The notes below the pieces were generated by a model. It was not told the origin of the DNA. It was given only the letters and a program-made list of their open reading frames with translations, and ran no database searches. A program made the translations under genes and the position numbers. A stretch of 64,000 nucleotides of DNA. It comes from Microplitis mediator. Its lineage: Eukaryota; Arthropoda; Insecta; Hymenoptera; Braconidae. The DNA lies in the NCBI RefSeq assembly GCF_029852145.1, contig NC_079973.1, positions 14,215,921-14,279,920 on the forward strand, written 5' to 3'. Every line of letters begins with the position of its first letter. The stretch's first letter is position 1. Below, one piece after another: positions 49,771-62,376 of this stretch.

Positions 49771-50401
49771 ATAGAAATTTTTTTTTTTATTCAAATTTTT
49801 TTTTTTTTTTTCTTTAATTTCTTCTGTGTGTAAACAAATTTTTTTTTTTACAAAACTTTTTTTGCAAAAAAAAATTATTTATCTGAAAAATTAATTTTAC
49901 AAAAATTTTTTTTTTATCTCAACTTTTTTTGCGTGAAAAAAATTATTTTTTTTTATCGATTGAAAATTATTCTTTGAAAATATATATTTCAAACAGTATA
50001 TCTGCTGTAATTATAAAATTTGACATTTAAAAAATTTAAATATTAACTGTACTCCACGATGAAAGATTTAAAAATTTTACAGTAATCTAAGTTCAACCTT
50101 TTAGGAATCAATAAATATTTATTTTATTAATACTATTGTAAATAAGGAATGGTTTGGATATAAATTACAATCATTTTTAAAAATATTAAGATTTATTTAA
50201 GAACATTAAGTACAGGTTAAATTACTTTTATATCACGTTAAATACAATTATGAAAATTTAAAAAAAATTATTACATGACGAATAAATTCCTTTTTACAAA
50301 AACGATGGACCTGGAATCGCTTCATCCATTGAAAAATTGTCTTCCGATGTCTCTGCAATACGTGATGATACAAAGTTCCCAGTGGCAACATTTTCATCGT
50401 C
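49771..50401. other. Loop region of the foldback, AT-rich
   Basis: Many A/T homopolymers. The frame at 50275-50457 crosses into the LTR and is not a gene. Confidence 0.4.
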
Positions 50402-50405
50402 ATTC

Positions 50406-51224
50406 TGTTACGTCCCAGCCTGCTCATCAGATGGCTCTGCCAATTTTAAAATCTTAAATAATAATAGACCGACCTGAGACCCGCCAAATCGATATATTTA
50501 AATAATAGAATAATAATATATTTTCTTTATAATAAATATTAATAAGTATGCACTTAAAAATGATCAAGTAGATAAGATATTTTTAATGCATTATAATATT
50601 TATTCATCATCGACAATTTCTCTAAAAGAATGTTAATGAATAAAAATAGATAAGAATAATTGTACGACAAATAATGACTGTTAAAAGAATATAAAAAGTG
50701 AAATTAGTTTTTCCACGAAAAAGTGAAAACATTGAAAAACATCGTCCGACTGCTGACGCAACAGCATCCGCGTCGAACGATGATAACGAACTCCCTCTTT
50801 TTGGGAATAAGGCCCTAAAACCTTATCCCACTTTTCTCAAGGGTGTTGGCTCATGTAAAGATATAAAAAGCCGATGCCCAATGCATCACCAGCTCAGCTC
50901 ACACTCGTACACTCTCACATCAACCAGAAATTATAATAGTGCGGCTTATAACACGCAAGTAAACTCCCGGTTTAAATCGATTATATTATTCTTTTGACAC
51001 GAAGTTATTTGTCACATAATAATTGTAAACCCAAGTGTATATTTATCCCAATTCTTCGACTATTCTATTTTATATGAATAAATCAAACATATTTATTCTT
51101 TAAGTCACGACCAAGTTATTTCGAGCTTTCGAGAACTACCCCGTATCCGAAGATCTACAGTCACGTCCAATTCAAATAATTCGCGCCGGCAACTCACAAG
51201 CCGACACGACTCCAGGACGTAACA
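50406..51224 (+). mobile_element. Solo LTR, 819 bp, with TATA box, poly(A) signal and 4-bp target duplication
   Basis: It runs from TGTTACGTCCCAGCC to CCAGGACGTAACA. The flanking tetranucleotide ATTC is present on both sides (50402-50405 and 51225-51228). The interior has GATATAAAAAGCCGATGC as a TATA box at about 50873-50882, a downstream transcription-start-like stretch rich in CTCAGCTCACACTC, and AATAAA at about 51079. This order (promoter, then poly(A) signal) gives plus orientation. Confidence 0.8.
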
Positions 51225-51526
51225 ATTCATTGAATCCCCAAAAGTTTGGAGTATAAAAAAAAAAGTAAAACGATTTGGATATTTCGAATTATGACCACCG
51301 TATATATCTTTATTATTATTGTGAATCCCCCACTAGCGGCGATCGACCAGCAATTAGAGTGACAGACATATATTGCTATCTCAGTCTTACTCATTAAATG
51401 GATAGGGCCAGCGACATAAAATTTAAAATTTTCAATCGATTGTTTTTTGTAGAAAAAAATTTTTTTTTAGATTATTTTTTTATTTAGGGAGTATATTTTA
51501 ACTAATAGAATAATTGTATTTGCATC

Positions 51527-53243
51527 TGTTACGTCAAAATAACACATATTAAGAGTTGTGCTCCTGTTTAGCCTTCGCCGAGCGAAATAACTGGGACGGA
51601 GCTATAAGGATGACTGTTTATTAAAAATAAAATTAAAATAAAAATACTTACGGTTCGTTGTCTAAGAGATAATTAAAATTATTAAAAATTAAGTTAAATA
51701 AAATTTAATTAATTTAGTAAAATAATAAAAGCAAAATTAAAACAACTTCCAAATTTATTTAAATCAAAACAATTATTTAAAAATTATTACAAACAAAATT
51801 AAAATTGAATTAGACAATTAAATGCGGTTTACAATTTTTAACGCTTTATAAAATGATTTAGCTCTCGATTTCACTTGTTATTTAATTTATTTAAACAATC
51901 AATTTATTATTTAAATTTATTATTAATTATTTATTTAATTAAATTGTTACCTTGATTTATTTGATGATTATTATTATTATCAATAATTATTTATTTGATT
52001 TATTATTTATTATTCTTCCTTCTCAACCCTTGATAATTGATGTAATTTTATCAATATTAAATTTTATTTATTAAATTAATTATATTTAAATAATTCAAAT
52101 TAGATTTGATAATCGATGGAATGTTTATCAAAATTATTTATTAATTAAATGAATTACTACTTTTGAATAATTCAACAATTATTTTATAAAAACTTCTGAA
52201 TTATATTTTAATAATTCAGTTTACAAACAATTAAATCACCGTTATTAATGATTTAATAAAATTTAGGACTTTGCCTTTAAATAATTAAAATTTCGTCAAT
52301 GACGAATGAGCTCACTTAGGAAACTGAAATCTTTTCGATTTTCAGAAGAGCTGTTACCAGGTAGTAACATCCCTTCCTATAATTATTTAATTATACCAAT
52401 TATTTCATTGGTCATAATTGAATCAATATTTTTTTATAATTATTATTTATATATATATTTTTCATGACTTCCAATGCAGTTAGCAACATACGCATAAAGC
52501 ATTGGAGTCGAATTCATAAATCAATATTTATTGATTCTTACTTTTTTCTTTATTGCAATATATTCTTTTATTATTTAAACATTTTAAAATTCATTTCATT
52601 TTTAATTATTAATAACTTGTTTATTAATAATTATTATTTAATTATATTTTATTATAACATTTCAAAATTTCATTTCATTATTAATAAACATATCATTAAT
52701 AATTAATTTTATTTCTTTTTCTTTTAACAACAAATATCTTTATCTCTTAAAGATATTTCAAAATTCATTTCATATTTTTTTATAATAATAATTTCATAAT
52801 TTTCATATTTATTTAATTTTTTCATTATTCATTCATTCATTTAATTTCATTTTCATTTCATTATTTCTTTTCATTATTTCATATTTCATATTTATAAATT
52901 TTTATCATTTCATTATTTCATTATTTCTTTACTTATTTATTTATTAATAATTTCAATTTTTATTATTAATTACAAAATATATAGATTTGAATTTATATTC
53001 AAATTTTATAATCATTTTTTTTTTATCATTCGATATTTTATTATCATATTTATTTATATTTATTAAACAAAAAAATATTTCATAAAAATAATTTGAATTT
53101 AAATTCAAATTTAAAAATCATCAGCCGTAATAATGGCTGGAAGTCATTTGCTAATTAATTAATTTATGCATAGCCAGATGGCATAGCATGTACGATTTTT
53201 AATAAATTGATTGACAGCAAGAATACGACGTTGTGACGTCACA
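51527..53243. mobile_element. Long solo-LTR-like element, 1.7 kb, with 4-bp target duplication CATC
   Basis: It starts TGTTACGTCAAAATAAC and ends TTGTGACGTCACA. CATC flanks both sides (51523-51526 and 53244-53247), and removing the element restores the palindrome arm. The inside is extremely AT-rich with many ATTTATT runs and no protein frame worth naming. TG/CA ends suggest an LTR; the size is large for a solo LTR. Confidence 0.7.
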
Positions 53244-53783
53244 CATCAAAAAAATTTTTTTGGTAATTTTGATTTTTTAAATCCAAAAAACCAAAAAATG
53301 GTTTTTTTAATGTAAAAAATCGAAAAAATTATTTTTTCGATTTGAAACTTTTCGTTTATCGGCTTGAATTGTAAGAACTACGAATTAGAAAAAAATTTTT
53401 ATTAATTTATGCATTTTTCAAAAAGTTCCAGGTAATTGTTTACTCCCGCGCGCGCGGCGAAAAATTAATTTGCATTAAAAAAATCATATCTCGTAAACTA
53501 TTAGTCGTATAGACTTCGGATTGGTCTCATTTTTTTCTTTGATTATTTCTCTACATTTTATTCTTAATTTTTTTTCCCGATTTCCCTATCGTTTCCGAGA
53601 TATTTAAAAGTTAACTAAGAACTTATTTTTAAATATTTAAATAATCAAAAGCAACACGGGAAACCTGTTCAACTTTTTTGGAAATCCTTTTTTAGTGCGG
53701 AATCAAAAAAATATCGTCAAAATCGGTCTCCGCCTCGCTTAATCTACTAGGACCGCCATTTAAATCACTTGCCGGGTGGACTA

Positions 53784-54079
53784 TTAATTATAATTTTTTC
53801 ATTTTAAAATCTCAGATTTTTATATTTAAGTTCATTATAAAACTTTTAAATTTTCTTAGATATTCCAAAATTGGTCTCGTTAGCTTATTGGAAAAATTTT
53901 TCAGCAAAGTTTGTATACTTTATAATATTTATAAATGCGGTAAATTAAAATATTTAACAGACTTCATAAGATTTTATGAATCATTATGAAATCGTTTTTT
54001 CCGAACAATGTTACGTTATTTGGTCATTTCTAAATTATTTTACCAAACGTATGTGTACGGAAAACTCGAAAAAATTAAA
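53784..54079. other. AT-rich DNA
   Basis: No feature recognised. Confidence 0.3.
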
Positions 54080-54228
54080 ATATGTGCCTATATCAGGGCA
54101 TATCAAGTCATATCAAACCTGATCAAGATTTTTTTTCACAAGCATATCAAAATATATATACCCTTATCAGGTTATATCATGCCATATCAGGACATATAAA
54201 AAAAATTATATACAAGCATATCAAGTCA
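54080..54228. repeat. CATATCAGG/GATATGG array, left part
   Basis: Irregular units such as CATATCAAGTCATATCAAAC and CATATCAGGACATAT. The same type of unit resumes at 59649-59820, on the other side of the composite element, so the two were probably one array. Confidence 0.6.
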
Positions 54229-55237
54229 CCCGGGAAAAAATGTTTTTATAAAATTTTATAAAATAATGTAAAATTTCATACAATTTTGTAAGATTTTATA
54301 AGATTTTACAGCAAAACTTTATTAAAACTCATACAATTTAATAAAATTATATACAATTTTATACAATCTTATACAATTTTATATAATTTTATGAAGTAAG
54401 TCCTTAGAAGAGAAGTAATATTTAGATGAAATTTTATAAAATTTCATAAAGTTGTATACGATTACATTAAAGTATATGCAATCTTATAAAATCTTATACA
54501 AATTTATACAATTTTATAAAGTAACATTTCAAAAGGGGAGTAATGATTAGATAAAATTTTATATAATTTTATGAAATTTTATAAAATAATATAAAATTTT
54601 ATAATATTTCATAAAACTTTAGAGAATTTGATGTCGCTATTGCATCTAGTGTGGGGTAGAATTTTGTAAAATTTGATAAAATTTCACACAATTTTATAAA
54701 GTTTATTACAAATTATTCTAAAAATTATTAGAAATTCAAAGTAAATAGACAAAATTTTCAATAGCCATAAAAAAAATTTTATTTTTGGGTTCAAAATATG
54801 GTGATAAACAAATATGAAAATTACATTATCAAAAATATAATTGATTACCTAAATATATACAGGGTACCCCCAGAAAAATGTAGAAAAAAAAAAAATTCTG
54901 AATATTAAAAAGTTTGATTTTATTAAAATTTTTTTTAAGTTATTTACATTAAGAAAAATTATATTTTACACAATTATTGGATGCAAAGGAAGATAAAAAA
55001 GTTTTTAATAGTTTTTATCATAATACAATAGTCTTTAACATTTTTCGACCGGCACTCGAGTCTTGAAAAAGTTTAACGCAAAAAAATTCAAAATAATGCT
55101 CAATTATATCTATAAAAGTAATTTTGGGATGGTTATAATAGATTTAAAAAAAAAAAATTTTTTTTATAAAATTTTAGAAGTACCTCGTTTTGCCTACCCT
55201 CGCCGCCCCTTTCTCTTACATATTTATATATATATAT

Positions 55238-56193
55238 TGAGACAAATTGCTTTTCGTCTTCGCGATTTTTACCAGCAGCCACCAGAATTCGCGGGTTGAA
55301 CCCTGGCTTAGGCTGGCCTCTACGAATTTTTATTTATGCTGGACAGAGCAGTGGGCTGGGGTTCTTGCAAAGCAAAGACCCGCACTTATTCAAACTCGGC
55401 AACGTATAAAAAAAGGCTCATCAACTTACCTCACGGCTTATTATAAAACTATAGATTGTATTTATATTATAGATTATACTTATTCACAGTCGAATTACTT
55501 CTTGTAACTCAATTTATAATTATTATATCATATTATTCAGTGGTCTTACCAATATTTTAGGACTAGGATAGGACAAGGGCAATGTATAATGTCAAAGATT
55601 GATATTATCGAAATACGCAAGTTTATTGCCAATTGTAACAAAGATTCATTTACTTACATTAATTTCCGCAAGATACAATAACGCAGTCCTGGTTGGAACG
55701 CCGGATATGCAATCAGTAACCACGTGGAATAACGCCTTGTTACACACTGATTTTATTAATTAATTCTAATTTTATTACCGCGAATATGTCGCCGGTAACG
55801 TATAATGCTTTCAATACACTTAAATTTGATTATAATTAATAACTAATAAACAATAAAAGTATTATTTTGCAAGTTAATTGCCAGAAAGAAATATAAGATA
55901 TACAAAATATAAAGTACGTGAGTATTGCAAGTAGAGTTGCCTGATTATAATCGATACTAAATAATAAAGACGTCTGAACGCTAATTGATCCAGGATCGAA
56001 GTGGTGACCGATAATTTTTGGGCATAGGGCTAGCCTCCTGACTCTGTCCCCACTTCCTCCTGACAGACATGCGTCGACGTGACAAGCTGTCATGTGACCA
56101 CGGCACTATGACGTACAATGTCAGACGGCAACGAGACGGATAAAAATGGGAACCGCAAGGCTGAGGATGAGGGTGACAATTCACATTGTCTCA
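55238..56193. mobile_element. Solo LTR, 956 bp (TGAGACAAATTG...CATTGTCTCA)
   Basis: TG/CA ends with inverted TGAGACAA and TTGTCTCA, between TA tracts. The interior contains GC-richer blocks (CCTGACAGACATGCGTCGAC) and AATAAA-like signals. No coding frame of note; frames 55247-55507 and 55836-56184 have no family features. Confidence 0.6.
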
Positions 56194-56204
56194 ATATATA
56201 TATA

Positions 56205-57988
56205 CACTAATGCAAAAAATTAAAGGAGCAGAAAAATTTTATAAATTTTTTAGTGATTTTTGGAAGGCTGTAACTTTATGATAAATGATCGTATCGAGAT
56301 TTAAAAAAAAGCATTTTACAGCTTGAAATCTCTAGTATTGGTGCATTCTTTTCAAAATTTTTTAAAAGCTCCGGTTATTGCGCAAACATGAGGAATACTG
56401 CGAGACAAAAAATTTCTAAATTTTTGTTTTTTTTCCGAAGAGCCTACGAACCGCGGAAAAATTCTTTCAACTAAACGAATGCATAGTTCGCTTAGCAAAT
56501 TTATTCAGCTTCAATTTGGGTTTTTTTTAACCTCGTAGGACGATTTGTCGCAGAGATATCAGCCTTCAAACAGAAAATGATCCTTTTGGCTTCGATCATC
56601 GATATTTCAGGTACCAATGATCGCACAGAAAGTTGAAGGGTGGTGGTAAAAACGTGAATAAATTCCCTACAAGACCCTGTCATCATTTTTTGGAAAAAAA
56701 AATTTTTTTTTATTTTTAACATCCATTAGAAGTAAATACTAAAAAATGACTTTTTTTGGTTTTTTAGTGAATCAACCGCTACTCTGCAAATATCGATAAA
56801 AAAAATAATGTTGCCAGGGACTTTTTTAGCTTAATGTACCCCCAAGACCCCTGTAAATTTTTAAATTGATCTATCGAACAGTTTTTTGGGAATCATCGAT
56901 CAAAGTTGAGCTAAACAATTAAAGGACTAAGTTTTGTTCCTTTAATTGTGTAATCATAATCAAAAGGAAAAAATTTTTTTTTTTCGACTTTTCTCAAATT
57001 TTTGCGTTGGTGACTCAGTAAATGCAAGGAAATGACAAAAAAAATAAAAAATTTCCAAAAAATGTCAAAAAAAATCGAAGAAAAAAAAAATTGAAACTTT
57101 TTTTTTGTGTTCTAAATTTTTTTTTTGACATTTTTTGGAAATTTTTTATTTTTTTTGTCATTTCCTTGCATTTACTGAGTCACCAACGCAAAAATTTGAG
57201 AAAAGTCGAAAAAAAAAAATTTTTTCCTTTTGATTATGATTGCACAATTAAAGGAACAAAACTTGCTCCTTTAATTGTTTAGCTCAACTTTGATCGATGA
57301 TTCCCAAAAAACGGTTCAATAGATCAATTTAAAAATTTATAGGGGTCTTGGGGGTACATTAAGCTAAAAAAGTCCCTGGCAACATTATTTTTTTTATCGA
57401 TATTTGCAGAGTAGCGGTTGATTTACTAAAAAACCAAAAAAAGTCATTTTTTTGTACTTACTTCTAATGGATGTTGAAAAATAAAAAAAAATTTTTTTTG
57501 TAAAAAATGATGACAGGGTCTCGTAGGGAATTTATTCAAGTTTTCACCGCCGCCCTTCAACTTTCTGTGCGATCATTGGTACCTGAAATATCGATGATCG
57601 AAGCCAAAAGGATTATTTTCTGTTTGTAGGCTTATATCGTTGCGACAAATCGTCCTACGAGGTTAAAAAAAAACAAATAGAAGCTGAATAAATTTGCTAA
57701 ACGAACTATGCATTCGTTTAGTTGAAAGAATTTTTCCGCAGTCCGTAGGCTCTTTGGAAGAAAAAAAAAAAAATTTAGAAATTTTTTGTCTCGCAGTATT
57801 TCTCATATTTGCGCAATAACCGGAGCTTTTGAACAATTTTGAAAAAAATGCACCAAAACTAGAGATTTCAAGCTGTAAAATGCATTTTTTTAAATCTCGA
57901 TACGATCATTTTTCACAAAGTAACAGCCTTCCAAAAATCACTAAAAAATTTATAAAATTTTTCTGCTCCTTTAATTTTTTGCATTAGT
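56205..57988. mobile_element. 1.78-kb near-perfect foldback element, Tc1/mariner-like ends CACTAATGCAAAAAATT
   Basis: It starts CACTAATGCAAAAAATTAAA with TA before it, and ends TTTAATTTTTTGCATTAGT with TA after it. The arms (about 890 bases each) are nearly identical and meet near 57097. The frames 56501-56722 and 57022-57282 are in the arms. It has the TA target of Tc1/mariner elements but no transposase. Confidence 0.85.
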
Positions 57989-58001
57989 ATATATATATAT
58001 A

Positions 58002-59028
58002 TTAGGGTGCTTCGTTTCCGGCGAAAGTAATTTTTTCGTTGCTCATCAAGCAAACTATTGTTTTTTATGCTAAAACAAAAATTCCTGCCAAGTTTGAGCT
58101 CTTAATTCCAATCCTAAGTACATTCCATTTGATTTCAAAGATTTCCCATTTAAAATACATGTAAATTAAATTACTTTTATTTTAACTTTCTAATACTCAG
58201 CTACATTTTATGATATCGACGCGGATTTGGTCGCAAATTTGTGGGGCATTTGGTGTTCTTCAAAAGTGCCCATAGTTACTTAGCTGTAATTCCAGCTGTT
58301 TTACTTGTGTCCGTTGCGGAAGTTATTTTTCCTATGAAATTGACCTTTATTGGCTTGCAGAACGTAAACCAATGAAACTACACTAAAAATGCTAATGAAA
58401 ATTTTATAGGAAATTTTATTCCCTTTAAAAAAGGTCCTATGAGTCAAGTCGCTAAAGTCCATAGTTTCCGAGCTATAGTAATTTTAATAGTTTGAAAAAT
58501 AAAATATCAATTGTAATTGTTTTTTTTTTAAATTTATTTTTCAAATTATTAAAATTACTATAACTCGGAAACTATGGACTTTAGCGACTTGACTCATAGG
58601 ATTTTTTTTGAAGGGAATAAAATTTCCTATAAAATTCCATTAGCATTTTTAGTGTAGTTTCATTGGTTTACGTTCTGCAAGCCAATAAAGGTCAATTTCA
58701 TAGGAAAAATAACTTCCGCAACGGACACTAGTAAAACAGCTGGAATTATAGCTAAGTATCTCTGGGCACTTTTGAAGAACACCAAATGCCCTACAATTTG
58801 CGACCAAAACCGCGTCGATATCATAAAATGTAGCTGAGTATTAGAAAGTTAAAATAAAAGTAATTTAATTTACATGTATTTTAAATGGGAAATCTTTGAA
58901 ATCAAATGGAATGTACTTAGGATTGGAATTAAGAGCTCAAACTTGGCAGGAATTTTTGTTTCAGCATACAAAACAATATTTTGCTTGATGAGCAACGAAA
59001 AAAATTCTTTCGCCGGAAACGAAGCACC

Positions 59029-59032
<4 letters not shown>
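58002..59032. mobile_element. 1.03-kb near-perfect foldback element with TTAGGGTGCTTC ends
   Basis: It starts TTAGGGTGCTTCGTTTCCGG and ends CCGGAAACGAAGCACCCTAA. Arms meet around 58515-58540. A few differences between arms are visible (for example TGTGTCCGTTGCGG versus CCGCAACGGACACTAGT). TA tracts flank it. The half element at 23811-24328 is the same family. Confidence 0.85.

Positions 59033-59112
<80 letters not shown>
59033..59112. repeat. (TA)n microsatellite
   Basis: About 80 bases of TA with one TACATA interruption. Confidence 0.95.
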
Positions 59113-59115
<3 letters not shown>

Positions 59116-59510
59116 CATAATGTGATAATTTTGAATTTAATGTTTTTAAACTTTTATTTTGTCAACTATCAATTAAAATTAATTCTTCATTACTCAAGGA
59201 AAAATTCAAAGGTTTCGCCATTACTTCAAAAATATAAATCATTAAAAATAAATAAATTTAATTAATTTTAAAATTTAATGTCCATTAAACAATCGATAGT
59301 TGAATTATTCAAATCGTTTTTTTTGTATATAATTATAAATTGATACTATGAAATATGGCTGATAAGAATTCATGAGTAACCATAAATACAGCCACGAATT
59401 TTTCTAAGCTACAAGTGACCAATAGACGAGCGGAGCAGACTACGATTCTTCAATAACAAAAGTTAAGCAGCATCGAGGTTGGACATTAATTGGATGGGTG
59501 ACCCATCCCG
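59113..59510 (+). repeat. 5S-rRNA-derived segment with AT-rich leader
   Basis: The 5S part (about 59409-59503) reads AGCTACAAGTGACCAATAGA, GTTAAGCAGCATCGAGG and TTAATTGGATGGGTGACC, colinear with 5S rRNA from its start to box C. It is preceded by the same AT-rich stretch as the copy at 9240-9510 (reversed) and followed by CATCCCGGAAAAAAAATC, the cap of an AT array. Confidence 0.7.
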
Positions 59511-59648
59511 GAAAAAAAATCATTTTATAAAACTTTATAAAATTTTATAAAATTTTACCAGGCCATTTTCAGTATAAAATTTTATAAAATGTTAGTACTA
59601 AAATTTTATAAAATTTTGTAAAATTTTATAAAAACATTTTTTCCCGGG

Positions 59649-59819
59649 CAGATCAAGACATATTAAATCTGATATGGACATATCGCGTTGATATGGCTTG
59701 ATATGGCCAATTTTCATATCAGACTAAATCAGAATATATAAAAAATTGTATAGGCATATTAGATCATATCAGGTCAGAAATGGATATATCAAATTTTTCG
59801 ATATGGCCATATCGGGTCA
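59649..59819. repeat. GATATGG/CATATC array, right part
   Basis: Units such as GATATGGACATATCGCG and GATATGGCCATATCGGG. Partner of the array at 54080-54228. Confidence 0.6.
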
Positions 59820-59821
59820 TA

Positions 59822-61832
59822 CACTGGTCACAGAAATTAAGGGATAGAAAAAAAATCCGAAATTTTTAGGTGATTTTCAACATGCTGTAACTCGGTGAAA
59901 AATAGTCGTATAAAAAATCTAAAAAAAGCAAATTGTAGCCTCAAGTTTCTAGTTTTCAGATCTGGACCTCAAAATTTTTTATCATGTACGGTTCCGGAGT
60001 AATCATAAGAAAACCAACGAAAAAAAAATTTTCAAAATTTTTGCTGGTCTTTCAATACCTCTATGGGCGACAATAAATTTTTTTGAATAATCCGACTGTC
60101 TGACTTTTCTCGGAAATTTTATGCCCTTTAATTTGGTGGCCTCAAAAAGTCTCTACGACGATTTGGCGCCGAGTTATCATTGATCAAAGCAAAAAAGTCC
60201 ATTTTGGCTTTGATAATCAATAACTCCGGATGTATTGGTCATACAGAGAATGAAAGCAGGGTTTTGAAAACTGGAAAACATTCTCTATAAGGCAAAATTA
60301 GTGGCATTTGATAGAAAATTTTTTTTAAAGCGATATTGTTTGGTAAAAAACAGGTCAAAATTCACAAATTTAAGGATATTCGGAAATCTTGCTATAACTT
60401 TGGATATAACGGATGAACAAAGGATATCTTCGACTTTTTTTCAACCTCAAAGTGTCCTGAAAAAACCCTGAAAATTTCAAATCGCTGCGAGTTTTCTTTC
60501 TTTGTGCCCCGAAGCTTTAAATTTATCGATTTTGTCGAAAATCACCATAATTGGTAGTTTCTTGGTTTTTGTTCATTTTTTCGATTTTAAAATGGTTTTT
60601 TTACCGATAATCTTCATTTCTTTGATCAAAAAGATCGATTATCGAAAAAAATTTAAAAAAAAAAAAAATTGAAAAAAATTTTTTTTTTTTCAAAATTTTT
60701 TTTTTCAAAAATTTTTTTTGTCAAAATTTTTTTTTTGTTGTATCTGCAATGATTTATCATTGTCAAAAAAAATTCCTAAAATTTTTTTTACCGCTGTAAC
60801 TGCATCTGCTTCAAATGTCAACTTAACAAACATACCCTTTGGGTAACTCTAATGCCGGCGGTAAAAAAAATTTTAGGAATTTTTTTTGACAATGATAAAT
60901 CATTGCAGATACAACAAAAAAAAAAATTTTGAAAAAAAAAAATTTTTGAAACAAAAAATTTTGAAAAAAAAAAAATTTTTTTCAATTTTTTTTTTTTTTA
61001 AATTTTTTTCGATAATCGATCTTTTTGATCAAAGAAATGAAGATTATCGGTAAAAAAACCATTTTAAAATCGAAAAAATGAACAAAAACCAAGAAACTAC
61101 CAATTATGGTGATTTTCGACAAAATCGATAAATTTAAAGCTTCGGGGCACAAAGAAAGAAAACTCGCAGCGATTTGAAATTTTCAGGGTTTTTTCAGGAC
61201 ACTTTGAGGTTGAAAAAAAGTCGAAGATATCCTTTGTTCATCCGTTATATCCAAAGTTATAGCAAGATTTCCGAATATCCTTAAATTTGTGAATTTTGAC
61301 CTGTTTTTTACCAAACAATATCGCTTTAAAAAAAATTTTCTATCAAATGCCACTAATTTTGCCTTATAGAGAATGTTTTCCAGTTTTCAAAACCCTGCTT
61401 TCATTCTCTGTATGACCAATACATCCGGAGTTATTGATTATCAAAGCCAAAATGGACTTTTTTGCTTTGATCAATGATAACTCGGCGCCAAATCGTCGTA
61501 GAGACTTTTTGAGGCCACCAAATTAAAGGGCATAAAATTTCCGAGAAAAGTCAGACAGTCGGATTATTCAAAAAAATTTATTGTCGCCCATAGAGGTATT
61601 GAAAGACCAGCAAAAATTTTGAAAATTTTTTTTTCGTTGGTTTTCTTATGATTACTCCGGAACCGTACATGATAAAAAATTTTGAGGTCCAGATCTGAAA
61701 ACTAGAAACTTGAGGCTACAATTTGCTTTTTTTAGATTTTTTATACGACTATTTTTCACCGAGTTACAGCATGTTGAAAATCACCTAAAAATTTCGGATT
61801 TTTTTTCTATCCCTTAATTTCTGTGACCAGTG
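59822..61832. mobile_element. 2.0-kb near-perfect foldback element, Tc1-like ends CACTGGTCACAGAAATTAAG
   Basis: TA, then CACTGGTCACAGAAATTAAG at the left; CTTAATTTCTGTGACCAGTG, then TA at the right. The arms (about 1.0 kb each) appear almost identical and meet near 60830, around ACATACCCTTTGGGTA. It has long A/T homopolymers near the centre and no protein frame. Its ends resemble those of the 56205-57988 family, and both show a TGTAACT stretch about 70 bases in. Confidence 0.85.
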
Positions 61833-62376
61833 TATAAGGCTTGATCAGACAATTTTTTCACGGGAATAATTGTTATAATTGCTTGTAGTGTTTTTGGATT
61901 TCAAATTATTTTGCGCTTGCATACTTCGTATTCTACCAATTTTAACTAGAAAATTAGTGGTCATACAACGCCATCTTCAATACTTTATAGGCAATCTTAC
62001 TGAAGATATTACTACAATGTATGTATAGTTTTTGTAGGTTAAGTATCAAGTTAGTATTTCAGGTACTTGTTTACATTAGTTATTCTTCTTAGTTTCTTAG
62101 GACCGAGAATATTGCTAGTGTTTTAGTGTTCTATGAGTGAAATTAGTGTATTTTGAAACTAAATGTGAGATTTATAAACACTAAATATTTTTATAATGAA
62201 AATTTAATTAAACTATTCAAAGTGTATGTTTTTATTTTTGTTTTAATGAATATTTTGTGATAAAAAAAAAATTCTGAGTATAACAATCAAAATGTAAGTG
62301 TATTTATTCATATACTGACGTTTTATGGTATCTTTAAATTAAAATTTGAAGTTTGAATATAAAATTTGTTGGTTAA
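61833..62376. other. Upstream region of the BED-finger gene
   Basis: AT-rich, no repeat family recognised. It could contain the promoter or 5' UTR of the gene starting at 62377, but I cannot point to an element. Confidence 0.35.

Larger units (their letters stand above)
48945..53783. mobile_element. 4.8-kb foldback element with TAGTCCA ends, carrying two LTR-like insertions
   Basis: The left end TAGTCCAGTCGGCAAGTGAT pairs with the right end ATCACTTGCCGGGTGGACTA. Arms are 48945 to about 49770 on the left and, on the right, 51240-51522 plus 53248-53783, because the right arm is split by an LTR-like element. Arm sequence is almost identical, including a CGCGCGCGGG stretch and TCAATCGATTGTTTTTTGTA. 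The loop holds a second LTR. No transposase is seen, so it is non-autonomous. Confidence 0.8.
54229..59648 (+). mobile_element. Composite AT-satellite / 5S-derived element, copy 2, with three nested insertions
   Basis: It starts CCCGGGAAAAAATGTTTTTA and ends AAAAACATTTTTTCCCGGG. The order AT array (54235-54740), GGGGTACC-type element (54740-55220), TA tract, 5S tail and 5S segment (59113-59510), CCGG cap and AT foldback is the mirror image of 8837-11185. Its TA tract contains an LTR (55238-56193), a CACTAATGC foldback (56205-57988) and a TTAGGGTG foldback (58002-59032). The frame at 55063-55299 is incidental. Confidence 0.7.
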
